The translations under genes and the position numbers were made by a program. 64,000 nt of DNA from Halieaceae bacterium (lineage in GTDB: Bacteria > Pseudomonadota > Gammaproteobacteria > Pseudomonadales > Halieaceae), in the NCBI GenBank assembly GCA_902518075.1, contig CABYEX010000002.1, forward strand, positions 1 through 64,000, read 5' to 3'. Positions within the stretch are counted from its first letter, which is position 1, and each line of letters opens with the position of its first letter. Below, in pieces: positions 18,124 through 26,186 of this stretch. Below the pieces are notes generated by a model. That model was not told where the DNA came from. It worked only from the letters and a program-made list of their open reading frames with translations, and did not search any database.

Positions 18124-19245
18124 ATGACAACGCCTGCTCTTTTTTTGTCACGTCGACTTCGTAAATCCCCTTTCGAAACGCGCTCCCACAAGGGCGCTAC
18201 GGGGGCATCAGTCTATAACCATGTGGTGCTGCCCTCAGTTTATGCATCGCTTGAAGAGGACTACTGGCACCTTAGAGAGCATGTTCAGATCTGGGACGTA
18301 GCCTGTCAGGTTCAGGTTGAAATCAAGGGGCCTGATGCACTCAAGCTCGCTGAGTATCTGACCCCCAGAGATCTGTCCAAGATTGTGCCCGGGCAGTGCA
18401 TGTATGTGCCGCTGATTGACGAAAAGGCCGGCATCATCAACGATCCCATCATCTTGTGCCTGGCACCCGACCGGTTCTGGCTATCGATCTCGGACTCTGA
18501 CGTATTACTCTGGGTCAAAGGACTAGCTGTTGGCGCGGGCTTCGATGTCGAAGTCTGCGATCCCGACGTATTCCCCCTCTCAATTCAGGGCCCCAAGTCA
18601 GAAACCTTGTTGAGCCGACTGATCGACGAGCCCGTCGAGGATATCCGGTTCTTCCGCTTCATCGAGACACAGATTGCCGGTATACCACTGGTAATAGCTC
18701 GAACGGGCTGGAGTGGTCAGGGAGGCTTTGAGCTCTACCTGAGCGATTCGTCCGAGGGGGAGCGCTTGTGGGACATCGTGACCGAAGCCGGCGCCGATCT
18801 GAATCTGCGCCCGGGCTGCCCCAATTTGATCGACCGGATCGAGACCGGGCTGCTCTCCCATGGCAACGACATGACGCTTGACAACAACCCGATTGAGTCA
18901 GGGCTGGACCGTTTCTTTAAAATGGGTAAAACCGCTGACTACCTAGGCCGGGAGGCGCTGGAGAGGATCGCAGAAGCGGGCTGCCCGCTAAAAATGGTCA
19001 GGCTGGTGATACGGGGCGATCCAGCGCGCAATCCCAGGGAAACCTACCCCATCACCGTAGCTGGGACAGACCTTTCCGGCTACGTGACCAGCATTACCTA
19101 TTCTCCGCGGCTCAAGTGCAACGTCGGCATGGGCTACGTGCCCAGCGACCACGCTGAGGTGGGCACCGAGCTAGCGATTGCGTTGCCTGATCGCATCGCG
19201 AAAGGGCGCATTGCAGATAAGGATTGGCAAACCGGCGAAAAGTAG
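18124..19245 (+). CDS. GcvT/DmdA-like aminomethyltransferase family protein
   Basis: A 373-residue tetrahydrofolate-dependent aminomethyltransferase-fold protein. SRRLRKSPFETR at the N-terminus, DYWHLREHVQIWDVACQVQVEIKGPDA and the ISDSDVLLWVKGLA stretch recall DMSP demethylase DmdA more than glycine-cleavage T protein. ARTGWSGQGGFELYL and RIETGLLSHGNDM continue the family core. DmdA moves a methyl group from dimethylsulfoniopropionate to THF; relatives act on other methylated compounds. I chose the ATG preceded by AAGAGAG 8 nt upstream rather than the TTG at 18097. It stands alone between minus-strand alcohol and aldehyde dehydrogenase genes. True DMSP activity needs testing, as many non-DmdA GcvT relatives share these motifs. 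Confidence 0.72.
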   Translation: MTTPALFLSRRLRKSPFETRSHKGATGASVYNHVVLPSVYASLEEDYWHLREHVQIWDVACQVQVEIKGPDALKLAEYLTPRDLSKIVPGQCMYVPLIDEKAGIINDPIILCLAPDRFWLSISDSDVLLWVKGLAVGAGFDVEVCDPDVFPLSIQGPKSETLLSRLIDEPVEDIRFFRFIETQIAGIPLVIARTGWSGQGGFELYLSDSSEGERLWDIVTEAGADLNLRPGCPNLIDRIETGLLSHGNDMTLDNNPIESGLDRFFKMGKTADYLGREALERIAEAGCPLKMVRLVIRGDPARNPRETYPITVAGTDLSGYVTSITYSPRLKCNVGMGYVPSDHAEVGTELAIALPDRIAKGRIADKDWQTGEK

Positions 19246-19259
19246 ACTCGCCGCAGGGC

Positions 19260-20687
19260 TCACGCCAATCCATGCACCATTTTAGTTTCGAGAAAGTCCT
19301 CGAGACCCATGTCTCCGCCTTCCCGACCGTTACCCGAGGCTTTGTAGCCGCCAAACGGGGAGCCGTATTCGTAGGCGCCACCATTAATGTGCACTGCACC
19401 GGCTCTCAACGATCGTGACAATCTCGCTGCGCGCTCAGCGCTACCGGTCTGAACATACGCGGCGAGACCATAGGGCGTATCGTTCGCTATCTCGACCGCC
19501 TCCTCTTCGCTGTCGAAGGGAATAATGGCGAGAACAGGGCCAAAGATTTCTTCTCTGGCCACCCGCATGGTGTTGTTCACGTCCGCAAAAATGGTGGGTC
19601 GAACAAACCATCCTGCCTCAAAGCCCTCAGGACGGCCCATGCCACCAGCGATCAGATTGGCACCCTCATCAATACCGACCTGAATCATATTTTGCACGCG
19701 ATCAAACTGAATCTGATCAAACAACGGGCCGATGTGATCGCCTTCCTCTTCCGGATTTCCCACAGCGGTGGCTTCCGCCGCGCGCCGAGCAATTCCCACG
19801 ACCTCGTCGTAGCAGGACCGCTCTACCAGCAGCCGCGTCGGTGCATCACAAGACTGCCCCGTGTTAAACATGCACTCGGCAACGGACTGCGTGACCCGCT
19901 CCTCAAGGTCGCAGTCGGCAAATACCAGGTTAGGCGATTTGCCACCAAGCTCGAGAGTGACGCGCTTTACCGAGTCAGCCGCGTCGCGAGTCACCGCCGT
20001 ACCGGCTCGGGTTGACCCGGTAAACGACATCATTTGCACATCGGGGTGACGAGACAACGCACCGCCCACAACGGGACCGACGCCATTCACTAGATTAAAA
20101 ACACCTGCAGGCACGCCGGCATCATCGAGGATCTCCGCGTAAATCATAGCCGAGACAGGGGTATGTTCACTGGGTTTGAGCACGCAGGTGCAGCCTGTGG
20201 CAATGACAGGAAGCACTTTGAGCACGACCTGATTCATCGGCCAATTCCACGGCGTAATCAGCCCACAGACACCAATCGGCTCCCTAAGCAGCACCTCGCC
20301 GTTTTCAAACCGCTCCTGCTCTTCCAGCTTTTCCAGTGCCGCAACAAAGCCATCGAGGTGCCCAATCGCGGCGTCGGCCTGCGCTTCTCTGGCCATCGTA
20401 ATCGGCGCGCCCATCTCTAAACGCATGGCCTGCGCTAGCTCCTCAAACCGTTGCTCTGTCACCGCTCTAATACGAGCCAGCAAATCGAGCCGCTCTGCCT
20501 TATTGGACAGGCTGAATTGATCAAAGGCAGCCGCTGCCGCGGCAACCGCTCGGTCCACGTCTGCCTCACCACCCAATGCCACCTCGCCAACCTGTTCGAC
20601 TGAAGCGGGATTAAGCACTGGCATCCTATTGGCAGAGAGTGGATCCACCCATTCTCCGTTGATGTAAAACTTCAATAATTTATCCAA
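19260..20687 (-). CDS. Aldehyde dehydrogenase (NAD(P)+)
   Basis: A 475-residue ALDH superfamily enzyme oxidising an aldehyde to the acid. WNWPMNQ near 147, the cofactor glycine motif FTGSTRAGT near 222-230, catalytic Glu in LELGGKSP (about 246-253) and catalytic Cys in FNTGQSCDAP (about 280) are all present, as is GPFGGYK-like SPFGGYKASG near the end. The start is a TTG with GGGAG 9 nt upstream. It lies 27 bp downstream of the MOSC gene on the same strand, so they are probably one operon. The aldehyde could come from the nearby Fe-type alcohol dehydrogenase (inference). Confidence 0.93.
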   Translation of the reverse strand: MDKLLKFYINGEWVDPLSANRMPVLNPASVEQVGEVALGGEADVDRAVAAAAAAFDQFSLSNKAERLDLLARIRAVTEQRFEELAQAMRLEMGAPITMAREAQADAAIGHLDGFVAALEKLEEQERFENGEVLLREPIGVCGLITPWNWPMNQVVLKVLPVIATGCTCVLKPSEHTPVSAMIYAEILDDAGVPAGVFNLVNGVGPVVGGALSRHPDVQMMSFTGSTRAGTAVTRDAADSVKRVTLELGGKSPNLVFADCDLEERVTQSVAECMFNTGQSCDAPTRLLVERSCYDEVVGIARRAAEATAVGNPEEEGDHIGPLFDQIQFDRVQNMIQVGIDEGANLIAGGMGRPEGFEAGWFVRPTIFADVNNTMRVAREEIFGPVLAIIPFDSEEEAVEIANDTPYGLAAYVQTGSAERAARLSRSLRAGAVHINGGAYEYGSPFGGYKASGNGREGGDMGLEDFLETKMVHGLA

Positions 20688-20714
20688 GACGCTCGACTCC
20701 CTCGCAAACCGCCA

Positions 20715-21293
20715 TCAGGCGCGTAGCCATTTTGGCAAGACTTCGGGCGCTATCGAGACGCCCTCCCCAACCGATACCACTCCCGGCACCTCTACCACAC
20801 CGACCAGACCTCGACTGAATTTGGAGGCCTCAATAAAGTCCGCCTCCCCCAATGACACCCCAGTAACGGCTTCGTGACCCTCTGCAACATACTGCGACAT
20901 TCGACTGCAGGGTGGGTTGTACTCCTCTACCATCAGCGCGACACCCCCCTCGAAGGTAAAGATCGTGCCGCGAGGCAAGCGGGAAAAATCCGGTATACCC
21001 GAAATACTCAGGTTCACCGCCACATCACCAGCACTCAGCGGTGTCGCTAGGCTCAATGCTTGGGACACCTTATCAAGGTCTTCCTGTGCCACGGCTGACC
21101 ACTGACGCTCATTGCGCCGCTCGGTGCCACCCGGTTGTTTATCAGTTTGCTCCCAGGCTTTTCGGGTGAGACCTCGGTGCCGGTCACCAACTATCCCGTC
21201 AAAGGCAAATTCGAGCGAACTCTGCGCGGCCTTACTCAGTGTTCCCGTATCACCAAGGAAAAGGCTCGCGACCGTTCCGTGTAAAGGCTCCAT
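20715..21293 (-). CDS. MOSC-domain protein
   Basis: A 192-residue protein matching the MOSC (molybdenum cofactor sulfurase C-terminal) domain: GIVGDRHRG near residue 34, RNERQWSAVAQEDLD, GDVAVNLSISGI and the YNPPCSRMSQ segment with the conserved Cys. MOSC proteins transfer sulfur or hydroxyl between N, S and O compounds with the help of a molybdenum cofactor, or bind sulfur. I prefer this ATG because AGGAG lies 8 nt upstream; an upstream in-frame start would add 20 unlikely residues. It is the first gene of a probable operon with the aldehyde dehydrogenase. Confidence 0.8.
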   Translation of the reverse strand: MEPLHGTVASLFLGDTGTLSKAAQSSLEFAFDGIVGDRHRGLTRKAWEQTDKQPGGTERRNERQWSAVAQEDLDKVSQALSLATPLSAGDVAVNLSISGIPDFSRLPRGTIFTFEGGVALMVEEYNPPCSRMSQYVAEGHEAVTGVSLGEADFIEASKFSRGLVGVVEVPGVVSVGEGVSIAPEVLPKWLRA

Positions 21294-21425
21294 CAATAAA
21301 GCTCCTAATAGCGATACCGGCACATTCTGACACGAGGCCGTGCGGAACAACATCCGCTCGAACCAAGGCCTTTATAAGAAGGTAAAGCCGCGGTGGCCAG
21401 AGCATATTGATCGTATACTCTTTCG

Positions 21426-22436
21426 ATGGACAGCACAGCCGGACCACTCAACCAACTCATCTCCGACGGACTTGCCGTGATAGCGCCGCATGTGCCCCGA
21501 GACCTGACATGGCCCATCCTGCTACTGACTGTCGGCCTTGCCACTACCATTTGGCTCTTACGCAATGGTTTTGGCGCAAAGGGCGCGGATGGCCGGGTGC
21601 GCAAGATGCCGCTAAGGCAGTTCCTGTTACCTGCGGAGATCTACACCCATGTCTCAGCACGCGTCGACGTCGGACTCTACGTCTTTGAGCGCTTACTGCG
21701 CCCGCTGTGGGTGACCACGCTGCTCATCGGCATAGCGCCGGGTACTGAGGCGCTGGTCATAGACACACTCAGTGCGCTGCTGGGCAGTGGGCCCGGCCTG
21801 CACAGCCACTACGGCTGGATGTTGCTCTACAGTCTGCTCACTCTGCTGCTATACGATTTGCTTTTTTTTCTCATTCACTACGCGGAGCACAAAATCCCGG
21901 CGCTCTGGGCCATTCACAAAGTTCACCATTCGGCAGAAGTGCTCACACCGCTTACTCGCTACCGGGAGCATTTTTTGGAGGGACCCATTTACGCAATCGG
22001 CGCCGCGCTGTCCTTCGGCATCGCCGCTGGCCTTTTCGGCTGGCTATTCAGTGACAGTATTGCGCAAGCCACGCTGTTCAATATAGGCTTTTTTGCGCTG
22101 CTATTCGGCTTCAATGGCTCCTTTCGTCACTATCACGTGGCTTTTCACTACCCTCGTTGGCTCTCGAAATGGCTGCATAGCCCCGTGATGCATCACACTC
22201 ACCATAGTTACCTTGAGCACCATTGGGACACAAACTTGGCAGCGGTCACCAGTATTTGGGATCGAGCGTTCGGCACCCTCTATATCCCCGAAAAAGACGA
22301 GTACACGCCGTGGGGATTGGGGCCAGCCAGCCAAGGTGAATACCGATCCTTTTGGCAGAACGTTTTGGGCCCCTTTCGCGACTGGAGCGCAATGATCAAG
22401 GGCAAAAGCGGTTCATCGGCGGGTCTCCATGAATAA
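21426..22436 (+). CDS. Sterol desaturase / fatty acid hydroxylase family protein
   Basis: A 336-residue integral-membrane di-iron protein. The three His clusters are visible: HYAEH near 152-156, HKVHH near 166-170, and HHTHHSYLEHH around 258-268. Such enzymes hydroxylate or desaturate lipids (sterols, fatty acids, carotenoids, alkylglycerols) in the membrane using O2. Five or six hydrophobic segments flank the His boxes. Its stop overlaps the next small gene by 8 bp, implying a translationally coupled pair. Halieaceae genomes carry many proteins of this family, so the specific lipid substrate cannot be assigned. Confidence 0.87.
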   Translation: MDSTAGPLNQLISDGLAVIAPHVPRDLTWPILLLTVGLATTIWLLRNGFGAKGADGRVRKMPLRQFLLPAEIYTHVSARVDVGLYVFERLLRPLWVTTLLIGIAPGTEALVIDTLSALLGSGPGLHSHYGWMLLYSLLTLLLYDLLFFLIHYAEHKIPALWAIHKVHHSAEVLTPLTRYREHFLEGPIYAIGAALSFGIAAGLFGWLFSDSIAQATLFNIGFFALLFGFNGSFRHYHVAFHYPRWLSKWLHSPVMHHTHHSYLEHHWDTNLAAVTSIWDRAFGTLYIPEKDEYTPWGLGPASQGEYRSFWQNVLGPFRDWSAMIKGKSGSSAGLHE

Positions 22437-22698
22437 ACTTTTTGCTGCATTGATGACTGTGATGATTCTGGGAACAGTTGCCGTCGTATTTTTTATGGGC
22501 ATCATGTCGCTTGGGGGGTTGCCCGAAAACAAAACGTCGGAAGCGGAGCAAATCACATCGGACAGCGCGCTAACTTACGGCACAGATTTCACAGACTGGC
22601 GATATCTGACCTCCGCCGCACTAACGCAATGGCGCTATGACGAAGCCGATAATGGCCGGCATAAGCTCATGGACTTCAGTAGGGCTATAGGCGTTTGA
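22429..22698 (+). CDS. Small membrane-anchored protein of unknown function
   Basis: An 89-residue protein. Residues about 4-30 (LFAALMTVMILGTVAVVFFMGI) form one transmembrane helix or uncleaved signal anchor; the rest is a polar, probably periplasmic domain rich in Trp and Tyr. It overlaps the sterol-desaturase-like gene by 8 bp, so it is probably co-translated and may be a small partner of that enzyme. I recognise no family. Confidence 0.6.
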   Translation: MNKLFAALMTVMILGTVAVVFFMGIMSLGGLPENKTSEAEQITSDSALTYGTDFTDWRYLTSAALTQWRYDEADNGRHKLMDFSRAIGV

Positions 22699-22757
22699 TA
22701 TTCCGGCGCGTGCCCTAAAGCCGGTAGCATAGCCGCACCACTATTTCAGGATCCCGT

Positions 22758-23507
22758 ATGAAGCGCCATCATTACGGCAGAACACCCACTGGCCCGGGTG
22801 AATACAGAGAGGGCACTGCCGAACTGGCTAGACCCAAAGAGGCGGCAACACTGATCGTGGTCCGCGCCGGGCCGAAACCTACTTTACTGATGGGCAAGCG
22901 CGCGGCCAGCCATCGCTTTATGCCCAACAAATTTGTCTTCCCCGGTGGCCGATTGGATCTGATAGACCAGCGACTGCAAGTACCGGGCGACCTGAGCCGG
23001 CGCGTAATGGAGCGGCTGCGAAAGGCCACAAGAAAGACCGTGAACGATCGCAAGCTTCGAGGCCTAGCATTGGCGGCCATCAGAGAAACCTTTGAGGAAA
23101 CCGGCCTGATTGTAGGCCGACCCGCCTCCAGAACTGTGACGACAACACACCCGGTTTGGCGGGACTACCTTGCTCACGGTGCTGAGCCACCGTTGGAGCA
23201 CATGGATTTTATCGCCCGGGCGATCACACCCGCCTATCGCACCCGGCGTTTCGATACGCGCTTCTTCATGATTCATGACCAGTTCATCTACAACGACCCC
23301 GAGCAGATCAGCGATGCCAACGGCGAGCTAAATGAGCTCCATTGGCTGACACTGCATGAGGCGCGACGACTGGATCTACCCGCGGTAACACGATGGGCCA
23401 TTGATCTGGTCGAGCAACGGATCCAGCTGAGCCCGGCAGAGCAGCTTAAACAGACCGCGCCCTTTGTGCGCTTCATCAAGGGGCAGGAGATTTCGATCGA
23501 TCTCTGA
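22758..23507 (+). CDS. NUDIX hydrolase
   Basis: A 249-residue NUDIX enzyme, hydrolysing a nucleoside diphosphate linked to another moiety. The NUDIX box is read from FVFPGGRLD and AAIRETFEETGLIVG (G...REtxEExG, residues about 56-122); the spacing between the first Gly pair and REX2EEXG is longer than in MutT, as in the CoA/ADP-ribose-type NUDT7/8-like subgroup. Arg and Lys residues are frequent at the C-terminus. AGGA lies 6 nt before the ATG. It precedes an MFS gene on the same strand by 59 bp; no functional link is evident. Confidence 0.85.
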   Translation: MKRHHYGRTPTGPGEYREGTAELARPKEAATLIVVRAGPKPTLLMGKRAASHRFMPNKFVFPGGRLDLIDQRLQVPGDLSRRVMERLRKATRKTVNDRKLRGLALAAIRETFEETGLIVGRPASRTVTTTHPVWRDYLAHGAEPPLEHMDFIARAITPAYRTRRFDTRFFMIHDQFIYNDPEQISDANGELNELHWLTLHEARRLDLPAVTRWAIDLVEQRIQLSPAEQLKQTAPFVRFIKGQEISIDL

Positions 23508-23566
23508 TTATGCCACACCCACGCGCTCTGATTGGTACACTCACAGCCCGCAGCAGGAATTTTTGT

Positions 23567-25063
23567 ATGCAAACCACCGCGAGTGACGCCGCTAACGGGC
23601 ATTTGACCGGATACGGCTCACCCTCCTATCGCCACTATGTGTTGATCCTGCTGATGCTGGTGTACACGCTGAATTTCGTCGACCGCACATTAATTGCAGT
23701 CGTCGCCCAGCCGATCATCGAGTCATTTCAACTTACCGACGCCCAGTGGGGTTTGCTCTACGGGCCGCCATTCGCCATTTTTTACGCAGTGATGGGCTTG
23801 CCCATTGCGCTCTGGGCAGATCGCTCCAACAGAGTGCATATCATCAGCCTGTGCATCGTGCTGTGGTCGATCATGACCGCGCTCTGTGGTGTGGCCATTG
23901 GTTTTTTCACCCTACTCCTGTTCAGGATTGGTGTGGCCATCGGTGAGGCCGGCTGCACACCGCCTGCGAACTCGCTGATCGGCGATTACTTCATCGCCCG
24001 AAAACGCGCCACCGCACTGGGGGTGTACTCCATGGGCGTGACTCTCGGCAGCGTGCTGGCCAACGTCTTTGGTGGCCCGATCGCACAGATGCAAGGCATC
24101 GATGTGGGCAACTGGTTAAGCAGTATCGGTCTGGGCTGGCTGTTTGGCGGCCTGGACTGGGCAAATATTGAAGGGTGGCGTATCGCCTTTGTCGCTGTCG
24201 GACTGCCGGGAATGTTGATTGCCTGGCTGGTATGGGCCAGCATCAAAGAGCCGCCCCGGGGCTATTCCGACCCTCCCGGTCAGAGCGCTGATCGCGCGCC
24301 CGACTGGTCACAGACCTTTGCCGAGCTGCGCCGCAAACCCACGTTTTGGTGGATGGCCATTGCCGCATCGCTGGTCGCTTTTGTCGGCTACGGCTTGATA
24401 TCGTTTCAAGCCCCCTTTCTGCAGCGCGAGCATGGCTTGAGTGTGCGCGACGCCGCCTTGCAATTTGGCGCACCGCTCTCTCTCATGGCGGCAATCGGGA
24501 CCTTCCTGGGTGGCTACGTCACAGAGCGATTGACGAGGCGATCGCCTACCGCTGTAGCATGGGTGCCGGCCTTGGGGGTGGCGATAGCGGTGCCCGCCTA
24601 CGCGGCCGCCTTCTTTTCAGAGGACCTGACTGCCGTTTTTTTCCTATGGGGTATTGGTGCGGTTTTTCATTACAGTTACCTGGGCGCTCAGTACAACATT
24701 GGCCAGGGCGTGGTCAGCAACCGATCTCGCGCCACAGCCATCGCAGTACTCTTAATCTTGGTGTCCCTTATAGGCAACGGGATCGGACCTTATTTCGTCG
24801 GATTCATGAGTGACTTTTTTATGCAGCGCGAGCTGCTTTTGTTGAAGCCCGACACCCTTTTGTCGCCTGAGGCCTGCAAAGCAGCCGACATGGTGCGCTC
24901 CGTCACTGATGACGCACTGTGCCAAAACGCCAACTCCGAGGGGCTCAAGTTTGCGATGGCGGTCACAGCCAGTATCTTTCTGATCGCTTCGGCCTGCTTC
25001 TTGATGTGTGCCAGAACCCTTCAGCAGGATTTCGTCGCTGAGCTTGGGCAGACCAAGGGCTGA
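23567..25063 (+). CDS. MFS transporter (spinster-like)
   Basis: A 498-residue MFS porter from the ATG that has AGGA 8 nt upstream; an in-frame ATG at 23510 would add 19 residues without an SD. YTLNFVDRTLIAVVAQPI in helix 1 and LPIALWADRSNR (motif A) are the signatures of the spinster-like group, which is abundant beside catabolic genes in marine gammaproteobacteria and sphingomonads. Roughly 12 helices are visible, with a periplasmic insert containing two Cys residues (EACKAAD, DALCQN) near residues 445-465, possibly disulfide-linked. Substrate unknown. The downstream repeat provides a bidirectional terminator that may end its transcript. Confidence 0.85.
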   Translation: MQTTASDAANGHLTGYGSPSYRHYVLILLMLVYTLNFVDRTLIAVVAQPIIESFQLTDAQWGLLYGPPFAIFYAVMGLPIALWADRSNRVHIISLCIVLWSIMTALCGVAIGFFTLLLFRIGVAIGEAGCTPPANSLIGDYFIARKRATALGVYSMGVTLGSVLANVFGGPIAQMQGIDVGNWLSSIGLGWLFGGLDWANIEGWRIAFVAVGLPGMLIAWLVWASIKEPPRGYSDPPGQSADRAPDWSQTFAELRRKPTFWWMAIAASLVAFVGYGLISFQAPFLQREHGLSVRDAALQFGAPLSLMAAIGTFLGGYVTERLTRRSPTAVAWVPALGVAIAVPAYAAAFFSEDLTAVFFLWGIGAVFHYSYLGAQYNIGQGVVSNRSRATAIAVLLILVSLIGNGIGPYFVGFMSDFFMQRELLLLKPDTLLSPEACKAADMVRSVTDDALCQNANSEGLKFAMAVTASIFLIASACFLMCARTLQQDFVAELGQTKG

Positions 25064-25201
25064 GCTGACCTGAAGGGAGGTCCTACCGGCAAACAGCTAC
25101 AGGTAACAGGCGCTTTTCCGTGGCAATAAAAATGGGAAAGTCGGCACCGCGCGTATTATCGTCACTGATAGCGGAACTCTCGATTACACTGGCAAACAGG
25201 C

Positions 25202-25234
25202 AAAAAAAAACAGAGGTCGCCCTCTGTCTTTTTT
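25202..25234. terminator. Intrinsic terminator (bidirectional), copy 1
   Basis: A 7-bp perfect stem ACAGAGG / CCTCTGT with a four-base loop is flanked by nine A on the left and six T on the right. Read on the minus strand it ends the small transcription unit 5 nt after its stop codon; read on the plus strand it can end the upstream MFS transcript. Confidence 0.88.
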
Positions 25235-25340
25235 ATTCGAGCCTCTCAGGCGTCCAGACCGGGATTCCATCTGGCCCCTCGGGTGGTATCCCCTCACCCT
25301 CGGTGGGTAGCGAACTGCGTTTGTGCCGGCCCTTCGCCAC
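25233..25340 (-). CDS. 35-residue peptide, copy 1 (or part of a regulatory RNA)
   Basis: A GTG-initiated ORF that starts MAKGRHKRSS and ends WTPERLE, rich in Gly, Pro and Glu (EGEGIPPEGPDGIP). An AGG lies 9 nt before the GTG. Its stop is 5 nt from the intrinsic terminator and its start is about 80 nt after the predicted transcription start. The second copy is identical. I recognise no family. Against it: the transcript can form long-range pairing (CTCAGG near the ORF start with CCTGAG near its end) and a CCAGA/TCTGG hairpin with GGA in the loop, so the RNA itself could be the product. Codon third positions are GC-rich, weakly favouring coding. Confidence 0.45.
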   Translation of the reverse strand: MAKGRHKRSSLPTEGEGIPPEGPDGIPVWTPERLE

Positions 25341-25420
25341 GCTTTTCTACCTGAGCACTCTTCCTCCGGCTTCCCCCTCGCTCCCGTCTGCAGTTGGTCA
25401 CTCGTCGGTCGCCGTTGGCA

Positions 25421-25454
25421 TTGGTAATATTACCAAAAGGCGAGCGGCCGTCAA
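25421..25454 (-). promoter_or_regulatory. Sigma-70-type promoter with palindromic operator, copy 1
   Basis: On the minus strand TTGACG (-35) and TAATAT (-10) are separated by 16 bp, a near-consensus promoter directed toward the small ORF. The -10 lies inside the perfect 16-bp palindrome TTGGTAATATTACCAA, the right size for a dimeric repressor. Predicted transcription start is near 25420. Confidence 0.7.
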
Positions 25455-25660
25455 TACCTTTTTCAAAAAAAATCAAACAACCTAAATTTTCAGCCAGTTC
25501 GATCGAAATTTGCAGCTGCGAATAATGAAAAGAGCCAGTCTCGCTAAAGGTAGTCAAACCTCAATCTACGCGGATCTGGTGTCGTTATAAGGAACGTTTT
25601 GGCAGGACGGACCCCTGCCGGCTAGGACGCCTTGATCAGTAAAAAAGGTATCAGCCACGC

Positions 25661-25693
25661 AAAAAAAAACAGAGGTCGCCCTCTGTCTTTTTT
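25661..25693. terminator. Intrinsic terminator (bidirectional), copy 2
   Basis: Same stem, loop and A/T flanks as in copy 1. It would end the copy 2 minus-strand transcript before it runs into the copy 1 promoter. Confidence 0.88.
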
Positions 25694-25799
25694 ATTCGAG
25701 CCTCTCAGGCGTCCAGACCGGGATTCCATCTGGCCCCTCGGGTGGTATCCCCTCACCCTCGGTGGGTAGCGAACTGCGTTTGTGCCGGCCCTTCGCCAC
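25692..25799 (-). CDS. 35-residue peptide, copy 2 (or part of a regulatory RNA)
   Basis: Identical in sequence to the ORF of copy 1, with the same GTG start, AGG site and stop next to the terminator. Because the whole repeat is conserved, identity of the ORF alone does not prove that the peptide is made. Confidence 0.45.
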   Translation of the reverse strand: MAKGRHKRSSLPTEGEGIPPEGPDGIPVWTPERLE

Positions 25800-25879
25800 G
25801 CTTTTCTACCTGAGCACTCTTCCTCCGGCTTCCCCCTCGCTCCCGTCTGCAGTTGGTCACTCGTCGGTCGCCGTTGGCA

Positions 25880-25913
25880 TTGGTAATATTACCAAAAGGC
25901 GAGCGGCCGTCAA
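25880..25913 (-). promoter_or_regulatory. Sigma-70-type promoter with palindromic operator, copy 2
   Basis: The same TTGACG-16-TAATAT arrangement and the same 16-bp palindrome as in copy 1, so the two units should be expressed and regulated alike. Confidence 0.7.
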
Positions 25914-26062
25914 TACCTTTTTCGAAAAAAATGTCGAGAAGCAAAATTCCGCCATCCGCCCTTTAATGCTGGTGTATCTGAAATGTCCGACACAGATAAG
26001 TTAAACCCAACCCTTCCGTGCAGTGCCTAGCTTAAAGCTGTCTTGAACCAATAAAGAGCAAA

Positions 26063-26106
26063 ATGCGGGTAGGCGCACCGTTTCGGTGCAAAAATATGCG
26101 GGTGGG
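26063..26106. repeat. Direct repeat ATGCGGGTrGG flanking an inverted repeat
   Basis: ATGCGGGTAGG and ATGCGGGTGGG stand 33 bp apart, one on each side of the NtrC-like palindrome described next. They could be additional activator half-sites upstream of the sigma-54 promoter; this is inference from position only. Confidence 0.45.
26074..26090. promoter_or_regulatory. NtrC-like binding site
   Basis: GCACC-GTTTC-GGTGC is a perfect 5+5 palindrome with a 5-bp spacer and is followed by A, matching the enterobacterial NtrC consensus TGCACC-N5-GGTGCA at all but the first base. Its centre is about 132 bp before the predicted sigma-54 transcription start, the usual distance for an NtrC enhancer. Confidence 0.65.
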
Positions 26107-26186
26107 TAAGAACATCTGTGAGATACATTTGAGCTACCCTCAGAATAAATCCCGTAGCTCCTTGGATAAAAGGCGCAAGTGTGCGA

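Larger units (their letters stand above)
25200..25473 (-). repeat. 274-bp direct repeat, copy 1: compact transcription unit
   Basis: Copy 1 of a 274-bp sequence found again 459 bp downstream. I compared the copies base by base and found one difference, near the right end (A here, G in copy 2, in the poly-A after CCTTTTTC). The repeat boundaries coincide almost exactly with a minus-strand promoter at the right end and a terminator at the left end, so the duplicated unit is a gene rather than a random segment. The 185 bp between the copies is unrelated to them and shows no coding region I can support. Confidence 0.95.
25659..25932 (-). repeat. 274-bp direct repeat, copy 2: compact transcription unit
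   Basis: Copy 2, same orientation and same internal layout as copy 1: promoter/palindrome at the right, 35-codon ORF, terminator at the left. The near-identity suggests a recent duplication or continuing gene conversion. To its right, 25933-26060 holds no gene I can support. Confidence 0.95.

Noticed and set aside
25120..25485. Plus-strand ORF of 121 codons running through repeat copy 1
   Set aside because: It reads across the terminator and promoter of the opposite-strand unit, and its composition (Ser/Leu/Pro-rich) looks like antisense noise.
25753..25944. Arg-rich minus-strand ORF of 63 codons across repeat copy 2
   Set aside because: It would start upstream of the strong promoter's transcription start, so the promoter-driven transcript cannot encode it.
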